From Leptidea sinapis (Eukaryota; Arthropoda; Insecta; Lepidoptera; Pieridae), in assembly GCF_905404315.1 (NCBI RefSeq), contig NC_066272.1, forward strand, positions 3,844,001 to 3,908,000: 64,000 bases of DNA, written 5' to 3'. The notes beneath the pieces were generated by a model. It saw only the letters and a program-made list of their open reading frames with translations, had not been told where the DNA came from and did not search any database. Within the stretch, counting starts at the first letter, position 1. Each line of letters begins with the position of its first letter. Position numbers and translations under genes: made by a program. This document shows positions 1 to 11,333 of the stretch, piece by piece.

Positions 1-14
1 TGCTATTATTGTTA

Positions 15-300
15 CCAGTGGGAGGTTCCTTTGCACAGGATGCCGGCTAGATTTTGAGTACCAGAACAGCACCTATTTCTGCCGTGAAGCAGTAATGTGT
101 AAACATCGCTGTGTTTCGGTCTGAAGCACACCATAGCTAGTGAAATTACTGGGCAAATAAGACTTGACATCTTACGCCTCAACGTGACGAGCGCAATTGT
201 AATGCCGCTCAGAATTTTTGTATTTTTTTTTGTAATAGGCAGGGCGTATCATTACCATAAACTGAACGTCCTGCTCATCTCGACTCTTTTTTTCATAAAA
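15..300 (-). repeat. Interspersed repeat family A, copy 1
   Basis: Nearly full-length copy of a ~300-bp repeat seen at least ten times in this window. In this orientation it starts with a block around GGAGGTTCCTTTGCACAGGA and ends near a CATAAAA stretch. Other copies are at 8552, 23190, 24046, 36694, 40621, 45188, 47557, 54864 and 56250. No coding potential is conserved. It is probably a non-autonomous element (SINE- or MITE-like), but I see no clear Pol III boxes, so the class is undecided. The internal hairpin region is partly lost here. Confidence 0.75.
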
Positions 301-884
301 GAATGGCAATCGAAAATATTTTGACTCTTCGAAGAGGATAGAAATTGGGTATTCGCTGTTTAATCTCAAGTATTTTTTAATATTATGTTAATTTAATATT
401 ATGTATAAGTAATACAAACAGGTTTTTTTTTTAATATTATGTTAAAGTAAACTATTACTCAAAATAAGTACTAGTTTTTTTTACAATAATTTTCAATTGC
501 ATTAGTTCTTTTGAATCTATACTTAATATTAGAAAGAGGAAAGATTTGAGTGTTTGCTTGCATTGAATAGGCTCCGAAACTACTGAACCAATTTGATAAA
601 TTCTTTTATTGTTGGGAAGCTACACTATCCTGGGGTGATTTAGGCCTATTTGGTTTAAAAAAAAATTGGGGATACTTACTAAAACTCCAATAATGTAACC
701 CAAAGTGTAAAAAAATTCTAAAATATATTCTTTACATCACGTGCGCTGCGAAAACAAATGCTGATGAAATAAAATAATTAAGCATTATACTACGACTTTG
801 CAGAACACATTATTATTTACAAATAATGTCGTCATAGCATATTATATAATAAGTAATCTTTTATTTAAAATGAATCAATTTTTA
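301..884. other. AT-rich stretch with a degenerate repeat at 540-700
   Basis: No gene. A short direct repeat (TTAATATTATGTTAA-like) lies at about 378-450. At 540-700 the wording 'CCGAAACTACTGAACCAATTTG...AAATTCTTTTATTGTT' resembles a widespread insect repeat often annotated as helitron-like or unknown. That resemblance is from memory. Confidence 0.4.
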
Positions 885-1156
885 GTTTATTCAAACAAAA
901 CAAATCTTATAATATTTACAATATTATGATTACATAAAATTATTACTATCATTACGGGGAAGCGTACCAAGAATACAGCAAATATTTCGATCAACGGATC
1001 CACCTAGCTGCTCGTATCCAACGAGGAATGCTGCCAGTATTCTTGATACGCTTAATTATAGTTTTTAACCGTAATGATAGTTTTAATTTTATGTAATCAT
1101 AGTATTGTAAATATAGTTATAAGATTTGTTTTATTTAAAAGAATAATTTAAATGTT
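885..1156. repeat. Foldback repeat made of two inverted 3' tails
   Basis: Arms of about 90-100 bp (885-976 and 1037-1140) are imperfect reverse complements, separated by ~60 bp. Matching landmarks are CATTACGG with CCGTAATG, and ATGATTACATAAAATTA with its complement. A single right arm with the same central wording (ATTTCGRTCAACGGATC) recurs at 22706-22886, and a left-arm-like piece recurs at 47715-47800. This suggests two inverted copies of one repeat end rather than a true terminal-inverted-repeat transposon. No ORF. Confidence 0.6.
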
Positions 1157-2865
1157 GTTACTACTTGCTTAGTCCTGTGTGTACGCAGACGAAGTCGCGG
1201 ATTATCAGCTAGTCCACAATAAAATGGTTGAACAGAATTCAGGTTCGATGATGACGCAGCAGCTTTTTAAATCTTATCACGTCACGTTTTATGGGTTAGA
1301 AGCTTAAAGTAGATTAACGTTTTATTTCCCAATTTCGTGGAAAGAGCAGAGAGGCTGTTGTTGGTAAATTTCTCACAAAGCAAATAAAAATTGGTCGTGA
1401 GTATAATTTTACTGTTGAGAAGTGAACCGTGATAAGTTCTTTTGTAAATTCGGGTGTTATAGGTGATTCGACTTAAAAAATTAGAAGACTTAACGAACCG
1501 GGCAAAGAACATGAAATATGTTGGTGAAATTTTAATATTATAATTTATTATTTCTATATTTAACATAAAACTACATCATACATTATTTCGGTTGAGTGAA
1601 CACTGCTGATTTATGAGAGCAGAATAACGTAACATTAGTTTTGGAACAACCTTAATTCTTTTAGACGTATTTCAATATTAATTTATATCTTAAGGTAAAT
1701 AATTTATATCTCTTATTGAGCTGCTAGCCAGGACTTCACTAGTATATATAAAAATTTATATTATTTTCCTGACAGTCAATAACTTGTACAGTATTTAGTT
1801 TAGTCTTTATATTTTTAGAGTGGGAAACTTATGCATTTTTGAAATCCTGGCCAAACTGGTCCAGTCACTTTTTTTAAGGAAGAATAATTTGGTATTTTTG
1901 ATAATTTGGTATTTTTGTATACATATTATGCATTAGAAAATAATAATTCTTTTGATATTACACAACGATGGTTTAATTGTATTTGTATAAATATTTAATA
2001 TCAATTCACTATTTCTACTAAAACACAAGCATTGCAGGTACTACTTTTTATATTAAGCATAATACTGTCATTAATATACCAGTGATTATGGGGCTGGACA
2101 GCTTTGTAATGTTAGGATAGGCTGATGGTGTTACACTTATGTTTCTATGATCTTCACGTTATGACACATAAAAATAATTGAACCATCAAAAATGTCTGAA
2201 ATAGTAGTTGTATAAGTTAGCAGTCGTATAGAAACACTTTCAGTAAGCCAAACGAAATGTAAACTAAACTAATAAAATACCTGTAACTAAATAGAAATGA
2301 TAGACAACAAAAATAAACTCGCCTTTTGTAACCATAGAATGAAACTCAGCCATCCCTAACTGGGGCAGAGTAATAAAATAATGGTCCGCAACAAGGTCTC
2401 TCGTTAGCGCTACGGACACAATGATGTGAAGTATCCTACACGTGTGAAGAGTTCTGGCGTCACGCCAAAAAGAGATTGTAGTCATCTCAAGTGCCTCGGT
2501 CAGCTAAATAAAGCATATATATATATATATATATGAATGTACAGGACCAAATTTTTCTCTACTACAGTACTTTATTATCAAAAAATCATATCGAAATAAT
2601 TTTTATAGCAGAAGAACAATAAGCTAGAACAGCTTACAGCATCAAACATTTAGAGCAGCTTAAAAGCAGAATGCTGTTCGTAATGCTCCGTTGCCATCGA
2701 TGCATTTTGCAAGGCTAACAATAATTATTTAAGAAATATAAGATCTGAATATGTCTTTTTAGTGGATGGTAAGATATATTGTGAAATATTTTTAAAAACC
2801 CTCTACATCACTCATATTCTAAAGTGATAGGCCCGAACCCATGAAAGTCAGCTCATGTCCATCCA
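1157..2865. other. AT-rich non-coding stretch with an (AT)n run
   Basis: No supported gene. Open frames are short and lack domain signatures. A pure AT dinucleotide run of ~21 bases lies at 2514-2534. The rest is unrecognised. Confidence 0.6.
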
Positions 2866-3740
2866 ATCCAAAAAACATAAACAGTTTGGATCCAGCTAAC
2901 TACAGGCCTATGACTTTTATCGTGTAATGGCATGGCGTTTCTCTCAAAACCTTTATCATTTGGACCTTCCCATGACCTCATGCAAGTGGACCGACTGCTT
3001 CCTCACTGGACATGGCAAACAGGGTGTTGTTAACGGTTACTGTTCAAACCCGACGCCCATCAACGCTGAAGTTCCCCAAGCCTGAGTTTTATCTCCTATG
3101 CTTTTTCTTCTACATATCAATGATATATTGGACTCCTCCAACCTGCATTGCTATGCGGATAGTAGTACTGTAGATACCGTATTAAATCGTCGACCAGTGC
3201 CACAACACTTAGACCACATATCCCTTAAAGCCTTGCCTAGTATGGGAATATTGAATTGAATTTGAAATCTTAACAAAACTAAAATACCACAGTCATCTGG
3301 AAGGCAAATTGGCTTCGAAGAAACTGGGCGTCATAAATAGAGTACAGCAATACTTCAAGCCAGTCCACATTCTAGCGTTTTACATAGTGCAGGTACCACA
3401 TATGAAGTATTGGTGTCATCTCTAGTCCGGCGCACTCCAACATCAGCTTGAACCATTTGACCGCGTTCGTCGCAGAACTGCTCAAATAGCCGGAGATCCA
3501 TTGCTCTATGAATGGTTCACTTGTCGTTGCATGGAGAAGTCACTTCATTGTGAGTATTCTACCGAATTAATCACACATTAGGATATAATCCACTCTATAT
3601 GGATGTATGGCATTACTTCTGGTTTTCTCGGAACTTACCTCCACGTACAACTAAGCTTTAGAATGAGCTTCCTTGTGCAGTGTTTCTGGGTTGATACGAG
3701 AACAGATATAAATAGTCCTTTATATTCAAAGGATTGAAAA
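2866..3740 (+). pseudogene. Decayed CR1/Jockey-like LINE reverse transcriptase
   Basis: Plus-strand remnant related to the element at 11334-13720. The 'DPANYRP' block is readable near 2892-2912. The 'NAEVPQ' block at ~3063-3080 is followed by a stop codon, then FLLHINDIL. The RT core appears as YADS at 3152-3163 instead of YADD, so the second catalytic aspartate is lost. Further on come traces of the thumb and tail (KLASKKLGVINR at ~3310-3340, 'PPRTTKL.NELPCAVF' near 3640-3690). There are multiple stops, frameshifts and internal deletions. It is clearly non-functional and older than the 11-13 kb copy. Confidence 0.8.
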
Positions 3741-5392
3741 CTAATTAATTTTTATTGTATATTTAACTGTGTCACTATGTCAACTAAAGTTAGGTCTCTC
3801 ATTTTCACGTTAATTAAATGTTATATCAAAGCAGTAGTGCAGTCTCATATTAATCACATAAGCACATACAAGCAACATCAAAGCTTTAATTAGTCCCTCC
3901 TGTAAGCCAGTTGCCATAGATCCCTTTGTGTGTCGATATTTCTCACATCCGCCACTAATAAGTCTGATCGATGTTTCATAATTAGTTTAAAATATTCCCA
4001 ACGAACTCTATTTTATCTTGCATATATAGTGGATTTGAAAATAATCAAATATCGTAGCTCACTTTGAATATCCTATAATTATTTGGACTGTTTTGATGTG
4101 TACCCGACTAGAACCGTTGTTTCATCTAGATTCTTGATCGATCTTCTAAGAAAAAGGTGAGACTCAAAACAATATATCTTCAACTACAAATTATATATTA
4201 ATTTATTATTGTATAATTATATTTGTATATAAATAACTCTGTTAAAATTTGCTTGCATTTGTATCGTACTGTTATAATAATGTACACAATAATTGTTTTT
4301 GTCGATATTGAATCTCTCTCGATTCCAGTCGACCATACACGACTAGAGTTACATAGACGAACGTGATGTCTCCGTCAACAATACTCGTAACTCAGTGGAA
4401 AAGTGTTTACTACTAATTTCTAGTAAAATACTAAAATTTCCAGTAAAATTTAAATTTAAAGATGGCGGAGAATCATATTGAAAATAGAACAGACTGACAG
4501 ATATAGTTCAGACTCGAAATTGAAAAGAAAAAGAAGGAAGAGAAGAAGATGTAGTGAAAAGTGTAAAGTGATTCAGCGAGGAGAAGATAAAAGAGAACGA
4601 GTGTTCGGTGCGGTGTGATCTGCTGAAGGCACCGTCATCTGAAGAGGAACAGCGGCAGACCGGCGATTTTTTTTTAGAATATTTATTTAAAATACAATAT
4701 AGTTATAGCTTACAATATAATAACACACACTTAAACTTTAGGAAGCTTATCTGTGTGTGAAGCCGCTTAGAATTAAATTACATAATATTTAAAAAGAAAA
4801 GAACAATTACTTTCAATTAATACAGTTATTACAAGATGTTAAATTACAATTTTAAACAAAGTAGTATAGAAATCAATAAAATGCAAAACAAAGAATAATT
4901 ATCAACTAAATGTTTGTAATTACTAATTAGTTGTCTACTTAGCTTACCGCAGATAAGCAAGTGTGATGTGCAAGTTCGTGGAAGTGAACGCAAATAAAGG
5001 CTCGTTCCCTTAAGTTCTGTATTACCTTCCAATCCCTGACCCTCTCTCGTGACAATATATTATACAAAATAGTTTTTGAAGGTCAAATTTAGTTATAGAA
5101 CCAATACATAATACACGTACGCGCATATAGAATTTGTAGTACTTTAATCAAATGTACCAAAAAGTTGTACACACTAAACACGAATGTGAAATATTTACTT
5201 TACTTGAACGTGAGTTTGTCATTATTTGTTTTGTATTACGGTATTTGTGTATCGCGAGTGTTTGCTTTTTGGCGCGTGACTGCGATTTCACCAAAATATA
5301 TTCCAAATCACATACTTAATATATTATTTTCAGAGGAAGTGCTACAAAAAATCTTATAAGTTTAAATACTTATCAATAAGAACACTTTTGGA
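3741..5392. other. Non-coding stretch; purine-rich block at 4440-4670
   Basis: No coding gene seen. At 4440-4670 the composition changes to purine-rich and somewhat less AT-rich (repeated GAAGAG/GGAGAAG wording), ending at a T9 run. This could be an untranslated exon or an inserted transcript fragment. No splice sites or ORF support that. Confidence 0.4.
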
Positions 5393-5545
5393 ATATTTTT
5401 TTTGTTTGAGGAGAACTAACGAGCGTACGTGTCACCTGATGTTAAGTGATCACCGCCGCGCACATTCTCTTGCAACACCAGAGGAATCACAGGAGCGTTG
5501 CCGGCTTTTTCGAAAAGTGTACTTGCTTGGTGCTTAGTGCTACAC
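5393..5545 (-). mobile_element. 3' tail of the 11-13 kb LINE family
   Basis: Severely 5'-truncated copy. It matches the terminal ~150 bases of the element at 11334-13720, including ACGAGCGTACG, CACCTG.TGTTAAGTGATCACC and the CAACACCAGAGGAATCACAG block. On the minus strand this encodes the very end of the RT protein and its 3' UTR. Truncation to the 3' end is typical of target-primed reverse transcription. Confidence 0.75.
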
Positions 5546-6370
5546 ACTTCCAGATGTTAAGTGAGGTGCTGGAATTCAGTGGCAAGATTTAGATAAACAG
5601 CTGTTCGGAACACTTACTTTGCCACTCAGCAAAGCCTAGGAATTTAACCATTCACAGATTAATGAATCCACAACAACCCGAACAAGTCTGAACTCTTTAT
5701 TAAATGGCTTTAGCTGCGGCAGTAGTACAACATTGATCAGATAAATATTATATATGTCTTGTCTGTGGACTGGTAACGTACAGTAATGACGACAACTATT
5801 ATAACAATACAATAACGTTTATTTAAAACTAGAGATTAGAAATATTAATTGTATTTATTTTGTAATTTAATGTGCTTTAAGATTCATTCATAACAAAGAG
5901 AATATAATACATAATATATATCACAATAATTATTTAATAAATATTGTCCAGTATTTTGTGATTTTGAACAATTTTAATATCGAAGTATGCTTACTATATT
6001 CCCATATTATTTTGATTTTACTCTTATGCATAATGCTGATAAATCATAAAAGAAAAAGAGAATTACAAACTTGGTGTTGAAGAAATTATTTAAGTTTCAA
6101 CTAAAGATTATATAGTATAAATAGTTAACAGTTTCACTTTAACAAAGTCTTATCTGTCTAGTGAGTATAGCATTAGCACTGAGTAGGGACGTATTAAGCA
6201 TTAGTAAAATACTTTCATACAAGCATCAGATCCGGTTTCTCTATCAGGGTCACATCCGGTTTCCTTGTTTGTTAGCACCGGAAGTTAGCTAGAATGATCC
6301 GGGTAGTTGGCTTGTCTAATTAATTGAATTTGTTATTGTCATTGTATTTACTTTTTACAATATATAAAGG
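5546..6370. other. AT-rich non-coding stretch
   Basis: No gene or clear repeat family recognised. Two similar ATCCGGTTTC pieces at ~6228 and ~6252 form a short direct repeat. Confidence 0.5.
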
Positions 6371-6935
6371 TACTAGTTGACCTGACAGACGTCGTTCTGT
6401 ACATCTAACATATAAAATTCTACATTGGACACGAGAATTTTTTTGTTTCGGAGGAGTTTGCTAACAAACCGGTGTTTGTTAGCAAACTCATGAAACGGCT
6501 GAACCGATTTGCATAAACGTTTGTGTATGTGTCGGATAGATATAAGAATCGGCCAACATCTATTTTTCATACCTCTGAATAATAAGGGTGACCCCACCCC
6601 TTTATATTTTTATATTCTTTTGACAAATATTTTTATTTAATTTATTATGATTCAGCATAAAATATACATATTTTTAAAACTTCAAATTTTCACCCGTCTA
6701 CGTCACCTATTTTTGTATCGCGATTTTTATATTATTCTGTTCCATCCATAGATCCGCAATAGGGTTGCAAGATGGCAATAGAATACAATAATTGTAGTAC
6801 GATAAATTTTATATACGATATAATATTTGGTAGGTCTGAGAATCGGTCTTCATCTATTTTATGTAACCCAAATTTTTTTACTATTGAATTTTTTTTCTTA
6901 CTTTATATAGCAATAGAACGTTTGCTGCGTCAGCT
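6371..6935 (-). mobile_element. Helitron-like non-autonomous repeat (tentative)
   Basis: The plus-strand left edge ACTAGTTGACCTGACAGACG reads on the minus strand as a unit ending GTCAACTAGT, similar to CTAG-type 3' ends of lepidopteran helitron-like repeats. Inside is CATGAAACGGCTGAACCGAT (~6490), wording common in those repeats. A second terminus-like GCTGCGTCAGCT lies at ~6917-6932, and related text GCCGGGTTAGCTAG lies at 17109. No Rep/helicase ORF is present. Family assignment is from remembered sequence style. Confidence 0.4.
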
Positions 6936-7129
6936 TGTAATATTTAAAATATTGTTTTTTATGAATTTGTCAATAATATTTCATATAATCAAGAATTATT
7001 TCGTTAAATATGCTTCCTGTTGTTTTAATGAAATTGTTTCACAGTAGAACTATCAAACCGTGCATCAATAACTGCTCTCATACAAAAATATGGACATACA
7101 AAACAAATATTGGAAATATAAAAAATTAT

Positions 7130-7280
7130 GGGTCCCGAACTAAAAACTATCCTATCCCTCAAGTTGGACTAAACTACACTCTATGAAGTAATAACCCCAT
7201 TGAAATCCATTCACTAGTTTAGGAGTTCACTGGAAACAAACGTCAGGACACTGAATTTAAATATATAAAGTTTGTCTTGT
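7130..7280. repeat. Fragment of a common insect repeat
   Basis: The wording CACTAGTTTAGGAGTTCA.TGGAAACAAACG..AGGACAC resembles the end of an interspersed repeat frequent in lepidopteran genomes. No second copy was seen in this window, so the call rests on recollection. Confidence 0.3.
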
Positions 7281-8551
7281 TGATATACTTATAGGTAAGT
7301 ATAATAATACGTACGTATAATATATTTAAAACTTCAAAAAAGTTTTAAAGCAGAACAAGTTTAAAAGAAATAATACAATATCCACTGTAATATTGCTTGA
7401 TATATTGTTGCTTTTAATTAGATTGTTTACACGTTACAAATTGATCGATGATAAATCAAACAGCAACTAAACTAACAATAATTGCGAATACACCATTAAG
7501 TAATATTGATACTTAGTAATTACGTGATTTTAATCTTTGAGTTAAGGAGTCTCTTATCTAATCGCAGTTTTATTAAGATTGAAGGGAATTTTTTCACATC
7601 TCCATAATTTAAGCATTTTTTAAAGCTCTCCTCTGCTCATTGATTCATTGATTTTGTGCCAACTATTCAATTCAATATTAACCAAGTTTTTCTTAATGTC
7701 TTATGAAAAATGTTCTTTAAATATTTAGAGTTTTAGTAGCGCGTGCGTAGCGTAATTAGATCTGAGTTTTCTTGCAAACACAATAGGTAATAATCGTCAC
7801 ATAATTTATATATATATATAGATAATAGCGACGCATCCAAGAGTGGTGTCAGATTAGCAGAATAAACATCAATCCGGACTATCCTCCGTGGTTTTGGCCT
7901 GTTTAAGCTGGATAAATATATGTTTTTATAAATTAATTTATAATTATTTTTCATAATAAATATTTTACTTATTTCCCCGGTTCCTTTTGCAATACAATTT
8001 AGTCTAAGTAGAAATTATTTTACTGTTTTACAACTGGTCATTTTGAAAAAAATTATTACTTTAGTAAGCGTTATTCAAATTGAAAACCTAATACTTATAC
8101 TTCGTGGCTAAAATGTCTGGTAATTACGGTGCGCTTCAAACGTAAAAATGTAGCATTGCGAGGTTCATTGCTATAATTATCTACTAAGGTTCCAAGTTAA
8201 CATTTCACAAGTAGTGAGTAATAGGGTTGTCGTCGACGACTTAATTAGGAGAGAGCTCGACACTTGATAAACTGTTGTACTGTAGCTATACAGTTTTATT
8301 TCTCTTTCTTGTTTTACAATGTGATTTAAAAGAGCTATTCAGGATTAAGCATCGTATAATTATCACAAATATTAAAAGCCAAATCAGAAAATGTAAAGGA
8401 CAACGACCAATTGGTACTGAGTTGTACATTTATCAATTTTATATAGTTTATTCTAAGATTTATTATGAGTAAAATGAGATAAAAGCAGGAGTCGTAGCTA
8501 GTAGAGAAAGTCTAAAAATAATATTTAGAAGTTATTAAAAGTTCGGAAGGA
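7281..8551. other. AT-rich non-coding stretch
   Basis: Nothing coding recognised. A short (TA)n run lies at ~7807-7820. The remaining open frames are short and low-complexity. Confidence 0.5.
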
Positions 8552-8797
8552 AGTGGTAGGCTCCTTTGCACAGGATGCTGCCTAATGTGTAAACATTACT
8601 GTGTTTCGGTCTGAGGGCGGCGTAGCTAGTGAAATTACTGGGCAAATGAGACTTAACATCTAATGTCTCAAGGTGACGAGCGCAATTGTAGTGCCGCTCA
8701 GCAATTTTTGGGCTTTTAAAAAATCCGCATTGTAATGGGCAGGGCGTATCAATTACCATGAGTTCAGCTCGTCTCGTCCCGTATTTTCATAAAAAAA
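8552..8797 (-). repeat. Interspersed repeat family A, copy 2 (internal deletion)
   Basis: Same orientation as copy 1. The segment between GATGCTGCCTA and ATGTGTAAACATTACTG is missing about 40 bases found in copies at 15 and 45188. It ends at CATAAAAAAA. Confidence 0.75.
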
Positions 8798-9639
8798 GGG
8801 AATAGAGTTATTATTAATCGATTAATCGATTTTGTCATCACAGAAATAAATAAAACAGAAATATGTCTGATATAATTTAACCATATGAACGATATACTAG
8901 TAGTTTTTTAGTATTCAATTACCTAAAGAATTAGCTAAGGTATTTATAAAGCTATTTATTAATTTTATTGTGATTAACGACTCGATGTGGCTGATACTAA
9001 AATCTCAAATCGATATCATCTGTCAACTGTCAATGTAACTTCTATTATAGTTCTTGACTTTGAAGTAAGATCTTATTCACTTTCTCAATGCTTGTTGAAT
9101 GCTATTGGTGTTTCTGTTTTTGGCGATTAATTATAAAAGAAGACGTAGAAAATGAGGAATTCAATTAATAAAGCATATAAAATACTTATTATTTCCTTTT
9201 TATTCTTTTTGTGTTTTTTTTTTCGATATAATCGGTATAAGATTCTTGGAAGGAACGAAAAAGGAGGTTCTTTTCACCTCTTTTTGAAGTTAAAACAACT
9301 CTTGTAGAAATTGTTAAGGAAAACTTTTATCATTAGATGAAATTATTACTGTAATAAGACCCATCTTTTATTTTTAGCGGTCACCCTTCGATGGGAAGAA
9401 CTAAGGAATCATACTGTGGGAACAGTCTAGTTTGGAGGTAGGCAGTTCCAATTGGCAATAATATGAATATTCAAAGAATAATAGTGGTTTCATCCCTTTA
9501 GAAATTTATTTGGTCCTAATCTTAAGCCGTATGATGCAAAAAAAATGTGGAGTGCAGTTCTGCCACACTAGCTCACAAGTTTGTACGTTAACCACTTAAT
9601 TAAAACCATTTGACGTATCAACGCAGTTGATTCCCACAT
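8798..9639. other. AT-rich non-coding stretch
   Basis: No gene. A small perfect direct repeat/palindrome ATTAATCGATTAATCGAT lies at ~8813-8830. Confidence 0.5.
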
Positions 9640-10125
9640 TATAGCGCTCTACAATAGCCACGAAATAATGCTGTGTGGAGTATCACTCTCGTATCTGGTA
9701 GTACGTGGGGCACTCCAGAACCATCACAAACCATTTGACTGCGTGTCACGCAGAGCTTCTTAAACTGTTGGTTATCATTTGCTCTTGTAGAGATGTCGCT
9801 CCATTGTGTGTCTTCTAGCGCATTTATTAATGAGATAGTTTCCATGAACTCTTTGACTTGATTCCTGCCACCGAATCCCACCTTTGCATGACACATCACA
9901 AATTGAAAAATCATAATCTGATAACCTCCTTCATAGCGACGTTTTCAAGGAACATTCTGCCACTTGCAAACAAACTGTCGAATAAGCTTCCTTACACAGT
10001 GCTTTCAGGACGATGATACGACATGGGTAGATTTGAGAAAATGCATACATCTTCATAAAAGGCCATCAAGTTACTAGCACTAGAATGTGGTCGGTGTTAA
10101 TCAATTTAATATTATTGGGTGATTC
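9640..10125 (+). pseudogene. Decayed LINE RT C-terminal region
   Basis: Plus-strand remains of the thumb/C-terminal end of the same LINE family as 11334-13720. Landmarks are TATAGCGCTCTACAA, the GGGGCACTCCAG..CCATTTGACTGCGTG block (equivalent to 'GAPQYQLxPFDRV'), and the AGTGCTTTCAGGACGATGATACGACATGGGTA block (equivalent to 'AVFPxRYDMG'). All frames carry stops and small indels. Only the 3' third of an RT is represented. Confidence 0.65.
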
Positions 10126-11063
10126 CTCGCTTTATTATTCTCATTTTCCATAAAAAGTAATCTATTCTTTGTTACTTTGGCCATTGAGTGGTATAATTAT
10201 TATACTTTTGATTTTGTTGATAGATAACTGAATACCCGTATTTTGTTTTGCACTATTTTTGATTGCTCACTGTTAAAGCGAGTTTAATGACGTATTGAAG
10301 TTAAACAATAACAGTCGAGCAACAAAGTGATCCAATGATTCTAGAAAATGTTAGATATTAAACTTTTCTTATTCCAATAAAGTACTTAAATAGAAGAAAT
10401 ATTTACTTTAATCTTCACCTCATTTGTGTAGTACGTGAAGTCATTACGCCAACACAGCTTTATGAGTGAGAATCAATAATTATAATATAACCACAGCTCC
10501 ATCTCGATAAAGATAGAAATAGATTTCACAGAGAAAATATTTTTGGCAAATTAAATATTTAATGAAGTTTGTATAAAAACAGTTCACATTTGAGCCGGTG
10601 TTCTTAAATTTATTTATTTACTTTTACACTCTTTTCACATCGTAACAAGTGATCAGGAAATATATAATTTTTCACCACGTCTATCGAGATCAATGAACTT
10701 CTGCTTAGTATGATTGAAATATTCTAGTTTCACATAAACTTAAATTTTATCGGAAACGTTCAATTCACTTGATCCAAACTGTTGCCAAGATCGCGTGGAA
10801 GAATGTTGATTGATGCTATCAAATTGTTTTCAAACTATTCCATTAAACAGATACATTAGTAGTTGTTAAGCAATGAATTATTAATATTGAAACTATGTAA
10901 TTAAATTATAAGTTTCGGTGTCTAGTATTGGAAACTATGTTAAATAAGTAAAGTATTTCTTGGTTGAATTTCAAGGTCCAAGATAACAGCGAAGTATTGA
11001 TGTTAAGTGCGGGGTGTTTTCTAATACTGTGCTTGTACTAAGCTAACCCATCATAACTTTAAG
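10126..11063. other. AT-rich non-coding stretch
   Basis: No gene or repeat boundary recognised. Confidence 0.5.
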
Positions 11064-11071
11064 CATTTTTG

Positions 11072-11274
11072 CTTAGATCATTTATACGTCTAGATAGACT
11101 ATGAGAGCTGTTAAAACGTCGAAAAAAATAGACTTTAGAATTAACCTCTATTTCGAGCAATTCACACACACTAAAACAAAGTATCACAAATAGCGAGTGT
11201 AAGACGCCTTCCTGGCCTGTTTCTATCGGTTTTTCTAACAACAAGAGACTATCTAGACGTTTAAATTATCGAAG
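11072..11274. mobile_element. MITE family D, copy 1, with 8-bp target duplication
   Basis: A 203-bp non-coding element with terminal inverted repeats: it begins CTTAGATCATTTATACGTCT and ends with the complement pattern (AGACGTTTAAATTATCGAAG). It is flanked by identical 8-bp CATTTTTG at 11064-11071 and 11275-11282. Other copies are at 23803, 25701, 57728 and 62136. An 8-bp duplication is usual for hAT (and P) transposons. The termini are not the common hAT CAG, so the superfamily stays open. No transposase is present. Confidence 0.85.
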
Positions 11275-11333
11275 CATTTTTGTGTATAACAAAGTACAAA
11301 AATCAAAACATGTTTATCAAATATCTATTCTCT

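Noticed and set aside
4440..4670. Purine-rich block that could be a host 5' UTR
   Set aside because: No ORF beyond a few codons and no splice signals.
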